A DNA stretch of 64,000 nt, taken from the NCBI GenBank assembly GCA_048013815.1, contig CM106586.1, positions 19,096,001-19,160,000 of the forward strand. The letters are read 5' to 3'. The notes below the pieces were generated by a model. It did not search any database. It was given only the letters and a program-made list of their open reading frames with translations, and was not told where the DNA came from. A program made the translations under genes and the position numbers. Origin of the DNA: Setoptus koraiensis (Eukaryota > Arthropoda). This document shows positions 23,841 through 33,382 of the stretch, piece after piece; the stretch's first letter is position 1; each line of letters begins with the position of its first letter.

Positions 23841-24674
23841 ATGTCGGATATAGAAGATTCCGAAGTAGAGAACGTCACCAAAGACGAGTCCGGTGATGAA
23901 GAGGAAGCTGAAGAATATGTCGTAGAGAAAATTCTCAAACGACGATGGAACGGCAAAGAGAAGCAGTACGAGTATTTTCTCAAATGGATAGGCTATCCCG
24001 ACGAAGACAACACTTGGGAACCTGAGAGCAACTTGGACTGCCCTGAGCTCATAGCGGCTTTCAACGAAGCAGAAAAAGAGAGAGAGAAGGAGAAAGAAAC
24101 TAAAAAAAAGGCCGGCAAATCAACTGCTCCAAAAAAGAATGGCACCAAGAAAGAAAAAGATGTCGCTAAAAGAAAAAAATTTGTCGACTCCGAAAGTGAA
24201 CCAGAAAGCGTTCACGAAGAAGAGGATCCAATCAGCCCAAAAAAGGCTAAAAACACTGCTGTCGGTGAGGCATCGACAAAATCAAAGTCCACTGCCAAGA
24301 CAGCACCTCCTGCTAAAACACCAACTTCCAAAAAAACTACGACACCGAAGAACTCCACAGCAGACTCAGACTTGGAGAACATGGACGTTGATAACAAGAG
24401 CGCACCCGAAGGCGGTGATCAGGTCAAAAGTAAGAAGAAGACAGCAGATGTCACCGATATATCTCAGTTTGATAGCAACTATCAGCCTGAGAAGATCATC
24501 GGAGCAACTGAGAACAACGGCGATCTCATGTTCTTAATAAAATGGAAAGAAATGGACAAAGCCGACCTCATTAGCTCCAAGATTGCCAGAGTGGCTTGTC
24601 CCCAGATTGTAATTGACTTCTACGAAGAACGTCTGAAATGGACCTCGGGAGAAATATGCCGAACCGACGACTAA
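23841..24674 (+). CDS. HP1: heterochromatin protein 1 (chromo and chromoshadow domains)
   Basis: Nuclear reader of methylated histone H3 lysine 9. 277 residues in one exon. After an acidic N-terminus ([17 protein letters not shown]) comes a chromodomain at about residues 26-80, with [11 protein letters not shown], the aromatic-cage stretch [18 protein letters not shown] and [14 protein letters not shown] Lys/Ser/Pro-rich hinge follows to about residue 200. The chromoshadow domain at about 215-270 has [19 protein letters not shown] and [15 protein letters not shown], the dimerisation surface. Start chosen as the ATG just before the acidic segment; upstream in-frame codons look untranslated. 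AATAAA at 24823-24828 is a likely poly(A) signal. Which of the several HP1 paralogs it is cannot be decided; lack of introns is notable. Confidence 0.93.
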   Translation: MSDIEDSEVENVTKDESGDEEEAEEYVVEKILKRRWNGKEKQYEYFLKWIGYPDEDNTWEPESNLDCPELIAAFNEAEKEREKEKETKKKAGKSTAPKKNGTKKEKDVAKRKKFVDSESEPESVHEEEDPISPKKAKNTAVGEASTKSKSTAKTAPPAKTPTSKKTTTPKNSTADSDLENMDVDNKSAPEGGDQVKSKKKTADVTDISQFDSNYQPEKIIGATENNGDLMFLIKWKEMDKADLISSKIARVACPQIVIDFYEERLKWTSGEICRTDD

Positions 24675-25721
24675 TCAAAACAAAAACCGTTTTTTGTTTA
24701 AATACCATAACTGGCCAAAGCTAGTCGTATTCGCGACCAACTCCTTTGTGAACATATATTTTAGATGTGAATACGTCGGAAAGAAAAGAAAACAATACGT
24801 TTAAGTTATTATTGGTTGTAAAAATAAAATTCACGACGTTGATTGATTCTGTAAAGCATAAATATATAGTCGCCATTACCACTAATAAATCTGTCATTGG
24901 TATATACTTTCCTAGATGAAAAGCATCTTTTAATATCCTGTGAGAACCATTTTACATTAATAAAAGTTGAAATACATGTAACGAATCTACCATGTCAGTT
25001 CTCTCATGCAAATTCTGAAAATGCATTGTAACCTTTGCTGAACATATCTTCCACCTTGCTTTTTCAGCATAAATTTAACGGATGTATCTAGCCATTCTCA
25101 CTAAAAAACCAAGGAAGGGATAAATGGTGATTTACAATGTAAAAAGTCTGACCTTTCACGCTCACATTGCATTCCTATACACATTTGGGCATACCTCGAC
25201 CAAAGCGATGGGTAGCACCAAGATTACGGGTGCAATATTGATCGCAGTGCATCGATGTGATCCAAACTGATGCAAACCGGCGCAAACCGGCTCAAACTGG
25301 CTCAAACTGGCACTAGCAATGTAGCCTACAACACAAGTGGCGGCCTGTAATCAAGATGCATGTGTGCCATCATGGAGACGGAGATTTGGACCGTGGCCAT
25401 GTTAAAATCTCATTCGTTTTACCTCGCTTTCGATGCCCATCCACGTGTGAAAATTCCAGAGATTTTGCAAGGGAGTTCAGGCTTTTTCGGGGAGACATGG
25501 GAGACAGGAGGCGTGGTGCGAGCGAGATAGCGGTGAGTGAGTGCGGTTAGCGATGAAAAATAAAAATAAACATCTTTTCTCTGCAGTGTATCCCCAGCTA
25601 ATTCATCAGGTCCAGGCTCGAAATCCTGCTAACACTTGTTTACGTAATTAATATACTATCATTGTTTGACAGTTATTGCACGATAAATTAAAGCCAACCA
25701 GGGCTACAACGATCACCAACA
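24675..25721. other. HP1 3' UTR and HP1-INTS10 intergenic region
   Basis: No gene. Contains the HP1 poly(A) signal at 24823 and, at about 25265-25310, short direct repeats of GCAAACCGG and CTCAAACTGG type. The INTS10 promoter should lie in the last few hundred bases, but no TATA box stands out. Confidence 0.45.
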
Positions 25722-28307
25722 ATGCCATCACAGGATACCAAAAATGGTGGAGTTCAGCATTATTTGATTGAGAGCGCAAGCGAGGCACTAAGGAGAGGAG
25801 ACAAAAGTGCTGCCAAATCATGTTTATTAACGGCTAGATATCTATCAGTCAATGACTCAATAGTCACTTATGAAATTTATCAGATGGCCAAGTCCGACGG
25901 AGACGTTGTCGAGGCATCCAAATGTTTCACCAATATATTCTTAGATCAGTCGACAGCCACCTCTAAATCTTTTTCAAGATCTAAGAAACTCATCGCGGAA
26001 GAAACACGCCTGATGATAAATGATTTATTGCACAGACATCTGAAATTGAAGTCCGTCCTCAATCTACCGCCGGCCGGCATCAAAAACGCATCACTATCGA
26101 CATCATCTTTGGCAGGAAAACGTCGAAGCTCGAGCGATACCCTTGTTATGAACGAGTGTGATACAGAGGAACAATTCTATCATCAATTGTATGAAACCTT
26201 GAGCGATGATATAAAGAAAGAAGTTCTATCTCAAGCAATTGCTGAGTGCGACTCGAAATTAGGACAATGCAGGTTGATGCTACTCTTTCTTATATTATTT
26301 CCGACACAAGATAATCCTGGGGATCAAGGAACCAAATTGCTAGAAACATTACTAGCCATGTCGGACAAGCCAGATACAAGTGAAGATATTGGACTGGCGT
26401 CTTTGATGTCCATCTACTACCTGAGAAATTTATTGATTTCAGATGCATTACCAATAATACTTGAAAACACGCCACAAGATAAAATCGTCGAAAGCCAAGA
26501 TGACATTCTATTGAGGATCTTTAGCTTTTATATCGAATTTTGTATATCCTCATGTTCGATGGAAAACAGTTCCAGTAAGATGCTGGAAGGACACTTAGAT
26601 CAATCGAACAAACAGACGAATATTAGTTGTGATAAAACTATCGAGAAAGAGCACAAGATCGAAATTCAATTTAAATCAGCTTTGCATTCAATTGCCAACA
26701 TCTTAGGCTGGACTTTTATTTGTGAAACGTCTAAACCAAATATTCCAACTAATTGCGCTGAAAGATGGTCTGAGATATCAGACTTCTCTAACAAGGTGGC
26801 TCTTGATTCTACTGACGCTTCTCAAGATTCACAGCAGCCAAATATCAAGCATCGTGGTCGATTCAAGAAACTTGCTTTGTCCCATGATGATGGTCAAAAT
26901 TTGGATCCGGAAAAAACAAAAGATTTCAAACAGTTGTTTTACAGTCTTGTAGAACTCATGTTTCTGAGTGTTGCACAGTATCTTAGACAAACCAAAAATT
27001 TTATTTTGATAGAGAAGAGTACAGAATATGAGATCAATTCACCTTCAGCCAACAATGTCGAGCGTGCCAAAAAGATCAAAATGGAAAATACAGATGAACC
27101 CGACCTCATCAAGTCAACCAAAGATCCTATCATAGGTCGCAATCTCTCTCAGATCGATAACGGTTTCACCAAGCCTGTTGATGAACGCATAGAAAGCTCT
27201 TTTCTAACAGCCGTCAAATGCTATGAAAAATTGACATCTTCGAAGACTCTCAAAGGGTTATGGGACAAATTTCATGATTCCATTGGACTATCTAGATGTT
27301 ATGGCTGGCAAAGACGCTTCCAAATCGATTATTTGATTTATACAAGTTCGTACCAACAGGCGATAGATATTACTTTAGTAGAATGCAAGGAGGTGAATCC
27401 CTATATGGGGTCGATCGATAATGAAGCCATCAAGTTAAGAACCAGTCTACAACTAACCAGTTGCTCATACATGTTAGGTGACAAGTCAAGGACAACAGAT
27501 TACATCTGTAGCTTAATGGAAGATATCAAAAACTTTCATATCATCACTGGTGATGTGGAACAATCATTTAACTTTCATTCTAATTCGACTTTCGAAGATG
27601 CTCATCTCCCAGAGAACAAATGTGTTGATCAGTTGGCGAGGAACCTTGCTTTCCTATCTTTTAATAGTCTTTCATTTTTAACATATTGTATAGATGTTAT
27701 TTTACAAACACTGAAACAAAATACATTTTCCACAACTAAACCACCCGATTCTGAAATCGGTCATCTTATAGTTCTGAGTCAGTATTTATGGCCTAAAGAA
27801 TGCAAACTTTTCAGGCAGTGTGTTCAATTGATACGAAAGCACAAACCGAAGACTGCCACACCACAATCAATATCTCTGACAACAAAATTCACCTACCACT
27901 GTTTCTTCAACTATGTTTACAACCCTTGTATTCTCGAGGAATTTATGGCTCTTTTGCAACAGGGCTACACACTGGATATCAAGTCAGCGGGGCATGTTCA
28001 AACAGGATTATCAGAGCAACCTCAATCTTATTCATCATCTTCCATATCGACAATGAGACAGCAAACTTCGCCAATCTCATCCGCCAATCAAAGTTACACG
28101 AGCTCAAAAGCGATAACCACTAGGGGAGTCAACAAGTCATTTAAGGAGGACATGAAGTCAGCTTTGGTTTGTCAGATGAAAAAGTCAACATCTTCACCAA
28201 ATATAGTTGTATTCATTGATTTTCTATTAGAAGAAGTGCTACCATCTTTGAAGGATCGACCGCAGGGTATCCAATCTAGGAGCAGTACGAAAATTGCCAG
28301 GAGATGA
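25722..28307 (+). CDS. INTS10: Integrator complex subunit 10
   Basis: Component of the Integrator complex, which cleaves nascent snRNAs and terminates paused RNA polymerase II transcripts in the nucleus. 861 residues in one uninterrupted frame. The N-terminus (LIESASEALRRGDKSAAKSC, LLTARYLSVNDSIVTYEIYQ) matches the INTS10 start, where an alpha-helical repeat converts 'AKAWLITARSLYP'-type sequence. LGQCRLMLLFLILFPTQDNP matches the next conserved helix pair. The C-terminus VVFIDFLLEEVLPSLKDRPQ is also family-like. It is longer than the human protein (about 710), through Ser/Asn-rich linkers. It converges on SPO11, with only 142 bp between the two stop codons. Assignment is from recalled family sequence. 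Confidence 0.8.
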   Translation: MPSQDTKNGGVQHYLIESASEALRRGDKSAAKSCLLTARYLSVNDSIVTYEIYQMAKSDGDVVEASKCFTNIFLDQSTATSKSFSRSKKLIAEETRLMINDLLHRHLKLKSVLNLPPAGIKNASLSTSSLAGKRRSSSDTLVMNECDTEEQFYHQLYETLSDDIKKEVLSQAIAECDSKLGQCRLMLLFLILFPTQDNPGDQGTKLLETLLAMSDKPDTSEDIGLASLMSIYYLRNLLISDALPIILENTPQDKIVESQDDILLRIFSFYIEFCISSCSMENSSSKMLEGHLDQSNKQTNISCDKTIEKEHKIEIQFKSALHSIANILGWTFICETSKPNIPTNCAERWSEISDFSNKVALDSTDASQDSQQPNIKHRGRFKKLALSHDDGQNLDPEKTKDFKQLFYSLVELMFLSVAQYLRQTKNFILIEKSTEYEINSPSANNVERAKKIKMENTDEPDLIKSTKDPIIGRNLSQIDNGFTKPVDERIESSFLTAVKCYEKLTSSKTLKGLWDKFHDSIGLSRCYGWQRRFQIDYLIYTSSYQQAIDITLVECKEVNPYMGSIDNEAIKLRTSLQLTSCSYMLGDKSRTTDYICSLMEDIKNFHIITGDVEQSFNFHSNSTFEDAHLPENKCVDQLARNLAFLSFNSLSFLTYCIDVILQTLKQNTFSTTKPPDSEIGHLIVLSQYLWPKECKLFRQCVQLIRKHKPKTATPQSISLTTKFTYHCFFNYVYNPCILEEFMALLQQGYTLDIKSAGHVQTGLSEQPQSYSSSSISTMRQQTSPISSANQSYTSSKAITTRGVNKSFKEDMKSALVCQMKKSTSSPNIVVFIDFLLEEVLPSLKDRPQGIQSRSSTKIARR

Positions 28308-28449
28308 TAAAGTAGATCTGAATAGAGAGATTAAAAGTGAAAAGTACCAAAAGATTATATGTTTATGAGATTCGTGCAGCTATACAATGTTTTCTTTGTT
28401 TGCATAGCATTATTCTTTTAATTATTCGAATTCATATTGAGGCAAAACT

Positions 28450-30293
28450 TTATAGCCAAGAGCCGAATCTCATTTTGTTCAACAAGTAGTTTACTAGTTT
28501 AGTGTCTTTGTCCTTGTCATCTAAACCCTCAATTTCAACTTTGTATTCCAGTTCGCAAAGTGTCCTGATTTGATCAGCCCATTGTCTATTCTTCAATATG
28601 TATGGCCTTTGGAGGAGATGCTTAAGTTTGGAGCGATCACGGTTTGACAAAGGTAACTTTTCTTTGGATGTGATATTTGCATTCGACGTCGTATCACACG
28701 GTAGTAGTCCCAACCACTTTATATGTGGTAAAGCCAAATGAGGGTTGTCGAATGCTTGATTCAGAGAACCAAATCTATATATACAAGCTATCTCGATACC
28801 GTGAGGATCACAGTCTGTCAAAATAAAAGTAGGTAGCTTTAGTTTCAGCCACATATATCGTAAAAATGCCCTACTAATCCAATCTGGATAACCCTTTGCT
28901 GTGAAGAGAATTACATTGAATTCGTCTGCGAATTTGTTATTAACAAGCCTTTGCATTATAGCGTCCTTCTCTACTACGAGAATAAATCTTGCGGTAGATT
29001 CTATTTTTGTTATAGAATCACGTGGATTCGGAATGTAGACACCCTCAGATTTTTGTAGACAGTCAAAAGTTTCACCTAAGGAAGAAGATGGAAAAAAAAC
29101 TAGCTGAATTAGAAAACAAAAGTAGAGAGATCATATTTTTTCTCCTTGATAGCGTTTATCTACTTACCAGTAGCAAGTGAAAAGTTTAGATTCCCGTAGA
29201 CTATGCATTTGGACTGAGTTAGTATATTGAGGTGTATCTTGGAGCAACCCAAAAGACAGCAAAGATCATCTAAAATTTCGTCCAATATCCCTGGATTGTA
29301 CTTTTCATTGTTTGTAGATTGTCCCTGATGTTGAGTACCTGTTCTCTGACTCTCCGCTTGTTGAGTATCTAGTCTTTGACTTGCTGTTTGTGGAGGTGTT
29401 TCAAGAAGATTTGAGGCATCTTCTAGGATGGGATTCACATCCTGAGTTTGCGTTGCTGTTTGATTGTCGTTACTGCCATTTCTCCTCCTAGAGGATTTAC
29501 ACCAAACTTGAAATACATAAAACAGATCTCTTTTTGTTACATATGAATTAGTCCTCAGAAGACTAATTACTTTGTCGATGATTTCTTTCATAAAGCGTTG
29601 GCGCTTGATACCTGCTACGGAGTATATTGCTCGATCTCTCGGAACTACTTGTAGAATAGAATTCTCGTCTAGCTCTACATTTTTCCATAACTTTCTGTTA
29701 AGAACCTTCAAAGCGTAACTCGATTTAGTCCTCGTGGGTTCTGTTACTGGGGCGATTGAAGTGTTATTTTCTGACAATGTAGTATCATTCAACTGATTTT
29801 GGGGATGATTTTCATCTGGGTGAAGTTCAGGCATTTCACTATCGCTTATACCTACAACATCAATCTCATCATTAGAATCTTCATGTGTATCAAGATACGA
29901 CAAATCCATGGGTGTGATAGTGCGTACTTCTTCGAGAGATCTTCTTCTAAGTATTTCAAAATTTTCTTCAATTTTGTTTGACAAACGGTTGAGTAGAAAC
30001 AGTAAGGATTCTGTATTATCTTCTCTACTGTAGATAGGCAGTTTGAATAGTCTAGTTATCTGTGTTTCTGCACAGTGGATCCCGGTCAGCTTACGTTGCA
30101 ATTCCTCCAGATTAGACCAAAGGTCTGGACTATGATTGATTGGTCTACAGAATATCGGTTTTGGTTCCAAAATATATTGTTTCTCGTCGAATATATCATC
30201 TGGAGTAAAGTTGATTTGCTCTTCATCGTCGATCAGACTAAATTTCACTCTCTTGTCTATGTGCAAATCATTGAGTGAGCGATGATTTTCCAT
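28450..30293 (-). CDS. SPO11: meiotic double-strand-break protein SPO11, two exons
   Basis: Topoisomerase VI subunit A-like transesterase that makes the DNA breaks starting meiotic recombination. Minus-strand exons 30293-29168 and 29075-28450 join as G|GT, giving 583 residues. The catalytic tyrosine is in VTKRDLFYVFQVW. The metal-binding Toprim fold is visible as ILVVEKDA, ILTDCDPHGIEIACIYRFGS and IKWLGLLPCD, and the protein ends in the family-typical LNKMRFGSWL. It is much longer than usual (about 350-400): the N-terminal roughly 200 residues are extra and a Gln/Thr-rich insertion (SQRLDTQQAESQRTGTQHQG) sits between the catalytic tyrosine and the Toprim domain. Key residues are present, so it looks functional. 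Confidence 0.93.
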
Positions 30294-30888
30294 TTTTTAA
30301 AATATTACTAAAATCTATAAAGTGGAAATAATAAAAGATCTACGATGATTCAACGATCTTAAAATGCAAATAAATATATATTGAAATGGCATATTAACAA
30401 TTCATTATTCTTATTCATTTCGACCATGTAAGTGTGAAATTATCAATAATGTTAGCACATTATTGCACATAAACTTACAATTACCCCCATGAGTACCGAG
30501 AGAGGGAATAGAAAGATTTGCTCTCCCCCATGTGCGCAGAAAAACTTTTTGATTGATGGTCGGTGCAAGACCGCCAAAATCCAGCAAGCGATTTCCTATT
30601 GCGCACCACGGGGGGCAAAGTTAGTTGTTACGTAATATTGGGGCATATTTCTTTTTTTATTTATTTATTACATAAGCTTTATGTTCTCTAGATATGATCT
30701 ATGTTAATTGTGTCAACGCTATTTTTTTACAATATGTTTGCTCGCACGATCAATATAACTAATCATAACGGATGCTGATTAGGTGGAGCAGTAGCAATAT
30801 TGCCAGCGCTGGATTTCCATGTGAGAATAAATTCAATAACCACTTGTGCTCGAGTTTATCCTTGCCGTATGCACCGATACAGATAAAA
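30294..30888. other. SPO11 promoter region with a small inverted repeat
   Basis: Between SPO11 and the CRAL-TRIO gene, both on -. Holds an imperfect inverted repeat, CTCCCCCATGTGCGCA at 30523-30538 against TGCGCACCACGGGGGG at 30600-30615, with an inner GGTCGGTGCAAGACC hairpin at about 30559-30573. It may be a short MITE or a structured regulatory segment. A TTACGTAA word occurs at about 30628. Confidence 0.4.
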
Positions 30889-32142
30889 TTACCTGTAACG
30901 ATTTAGAGGATTAACTAAATTCACCATTCTAGGCTCGCATCTATTATAAAATTCAGCCTTAATTTCATTAAGAACGCGTACATCAAAAGGAGCATTCATC
31001 TCAAATTGAATCGCGTCATGATTGCATCCTTGCGGAACCTCCTTATAGAAACCGGCACAGTCTCCTCTGACATGTTCAGGCAATAAATCAACGCCATCTT
31101 GAAAAGTCGCTACCGGTATGTACTTAGCTAGCTCATTACGAGACGAGGCATAGCGTAGCTTGGAATCTGTTTCGATGGAAGATAATATACGAGATCCGAG
31201 CACTTTGTTGTGCAGTTGAGCGGGGGTGTGCAACGATAACAAACTTGTTCGATGTCTAAATCCTATTATCTGATCGAACAAACCTGGAAATTTATCATCC
31301 AGACCAACTATGAAATTCATGACGGAAAAGCTGGAGAAAATGCCACCATGATTCTCAAAATCAATTAGTAGAATAGCATCAGACTCGTAGTTGTGTCTTT
31401 GTTCCCAATCTTGTATCCACCATGCTATTGCTTGCAGAATAAAGTAGATAGCTGGATGTTCTGCTGCAGCACCATTATTGCTCAATCTTACTTCAGGGGA
31501 TTCAAAATCATGAGGTTGCCTACCGTGAAATTTGTCCAAGAATTTAATTGTACTCTTGGCCAACGAATACATGGATCTAGCATAATTAGCTACGATTCTC
31601 TTCGGTGAATATTTTTCCAATCGCTTGACAACTCGACCCAGTGCACCCACGCGCAACCAGATCACTGGTACTCCTGGAAATCTCTGTCCCTCGTGAATAA
31701 TATCATTCGAGACACCATGCTCGAAGATTAAGCCTAGCGCGAAGATATCACAAGGGAAATTCTCTGGTCTTAGAGATGATAGCTCGTATTTCCTTCTCCA
31801 TCTTAGGGTTTTGATTGCTAATTGATAAGCTCTTCCGAGGTCGTAACTTCTCTGCTCAAGAAATCTTCTAGCATGCCAATCATTCTCAGACTCTACTACA
31901 TTCTTTATATCTGCAGGATCGTAAAGGTCAGGTCTTCTGTTAACTTCTTGGACAATCATATCTCTTAGATAGTTTACCATCTCCTCTGGAGGTATGTTCG
32001 GGTCAATTATAGGTATCGCAACCTCATCCTGAAGTTCGTTGTTGACTGGGGCAACCAGCTCTTCTGGATTCGCATTTATCGAGTACGAATATATGGTCAA
32101 GAGAGCCCCCAGAACTAAAAACAAAAAACGATACATATTCAT
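30889..32142 (-). CDS. secreted or ER-lumenal CRAL-TRIO (SEC14-like) domain protein
   Basis: Lipid-transfer-type protein of about 417 residues in one exon. I chose the ATG at 32142 because it gives a clean signal peptide (MNMYRFLFLVLGALLTIYSY); an upstream in-frame ATG at 32220 would bury it. A helical CRAL-TRIO N-terminal segment follows (NDWHARRFLEQRSYDLGRAY, IKTLRWRRKYEL), then the lipid-binding lobe with AILLIDFENHGGIFSS, MNFIVGLDDKFPGLFDQIIG and VLGSRILSSI. The helix-strand order recalls the CRAL-TRIO part of MOSPD2-like proteins, but there is no MSP domain or tail anchor. A signal peptide is unusual for this normally cytosolic family. The TAA stop overlaps a donor-like ACAGGTAAT, so a further 3' exon is possible. 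Confidence 0.75.
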   Translation of the reverse strand: MNMYRFLFLVLGALLTIYSYSINANPEELVAPVNNELQDEVAIPIIDPNIPPEEMVNYLRDMIVQEVNRRPDLYDPADIKNVVESENDWHARRFLEQRSYDLGRAYQLAIKTLRWRRKYELSSLRPENFPCDIFALGLIFEHGVSNDIIHEGQRFPGVPVIWLRVGALGRVVKRLEKYSPKRIVANYARSMYSLAKSTIKFLDKFHGRQPHDFESPEVRLSNNGAAAEHPAIYFILQAIAWWIQDWEQRHNYESDAILLIDFENHGGIFSSFSVMNFIVGLDDKFPGLFDQIIGFRHRTSLLSLHTPAQLHNKVLGSRILSSIETDSKLRYASSRNELAKYIPVATFQDGVDLLPEHVRGDCAGFYKEVPQGCNHDAIQFEMNAPFDVRVLNEIKAEFYNRCEPRMVNLVNPLNRYR

Positions 32143-32715
32143 GTTGATAATTAATTTAATAATTTTGCTAGCCTCAGGTACAAGTAACAAATTTATGATA
32201 TCAAGCAGAAAACATTGCAACCTCCTCAGTTATCAATCCTATATCACATGCACTTTTGTCGTGACGTGATAAAACTATTTTTAGAATATTCTTCCCAATG
32301 ATGTGCTGTTGTGATAGAGGAAAAAATATGGATTCAATCTGTAAAGTGAATTGATATGTGAACTAAACAGAGATCTTTCGTGCTACTGAGAGCTCTATGC
32401 AACTCAGTCTGTTCTTATTCCACTAGAATGTTGACTATGAAACTATTCATCACCAATTTGTGGGACGAATCTATCATTAATATAGAAATTAATGTGAACA
32501 TTGACTGACATCTCCAGAGGCAGTTCGTTGAATTATTGTCAGCACATTTTACATGTACTTATTGGTTCTATTGATTATAAATATGTTGATGTTAAAGTCT
32601 ACATTTTAGTCAAGATCGATTTTTATTTTAATTTACATTATCGGCGGATCCTATTATAACTTTCTATGAAGATCTGTGATCAATAATCAATCAATCTTAA
32701 TAGTATAAGATCTAA
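32143..32715. other. intergenic, no gene seen
   Basis: AT-rich spacer between the CRAL-TRIO start and the LIM gene stop, both on -. It should contain the CRAL-TRIO promoter and the LIM 3' UTR; no specific site is identifiable. Confidence 0.45.
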
Positions 32716-33382
32716 TTATGCCATCCTGGCAGTCTGTTTCATTCTTCCTCTTCTAGCTCTTGTTGCGGAGGGAATGGATTGAGTAGGATTGTTCAGCGCA
32801 TTAGAATCATTATCTATGTTATTTGATTTTATAGCACAATCCTGGCAGATTACGGGCGATTTTTGGGGATTGTCAAATACAATATATTTATCACCCCTTC
32901 GCATAATTTTATGACAGCACGAACATGTGAAACAGTTGTCATGAAAGAATAGTCTTTGTTGCATCTGATTCGCAGGGACGCCATGCATCGAGGCTGTAGA
33001 AGAAAAATACATCGATGTCATTAGTTAGAGTTGATAGATGAAATCAAATGTTTTAAATGGTATCGTTGTTGATATACTAACCTTGGTTAGACGAACGCTC
33101 CACAGAGAAGAACGATTGTCCATTACTGATCTTGTTATTACAACCGAAACATTTGGGCCCATAATGAAGTATGTAATCCTCCCAGCAGAACATCTGTCCA
33201 CAGGCCTCAAAATATTTTCTTTCGAGAACTTTGCTACATTTAGAGCATCTTAAGCAATCGTTGTGAAAGAAATTGTTTGAGTTCTTGGGAGTCTCGGCCA
33301 TCTGACGATCAAAGATCTCTCGGTTGCATCTTCGGCACCTGAATAGTTGACCCTCCTGCTTGACTTGATGCAGAACATCCAT
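32716..33382 (-). CDS. LIM-only protein with two LIM zinc-binding domains
   Basis: Protein-interaction scaffold, probably nuclear. Minus-strand exons 33382-33082 and 32993-32716 join as G|CC to give 192 residues. LIM1 has CRRCNREI, FFHNDCLRCSKCSKVL and EACGQMFCWEDYILHYG. LIM2 has CFGCNNKI, then across the splice QRLFFHDNCFTCSCCHKIMR, ending VICQDC. The spacing (CWEDYILHYG directly before the second CxxC, then HxxCFTCxxC and a GDKY motif) resembles LMO and LIM-homeodomain proteins, but no homeodomain follows; a basic tail ends RARRGRMKQTARMA. It is shorter in the LIM2 centre than the family and I cannot assign an ortholog. Confidence 0.8.
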
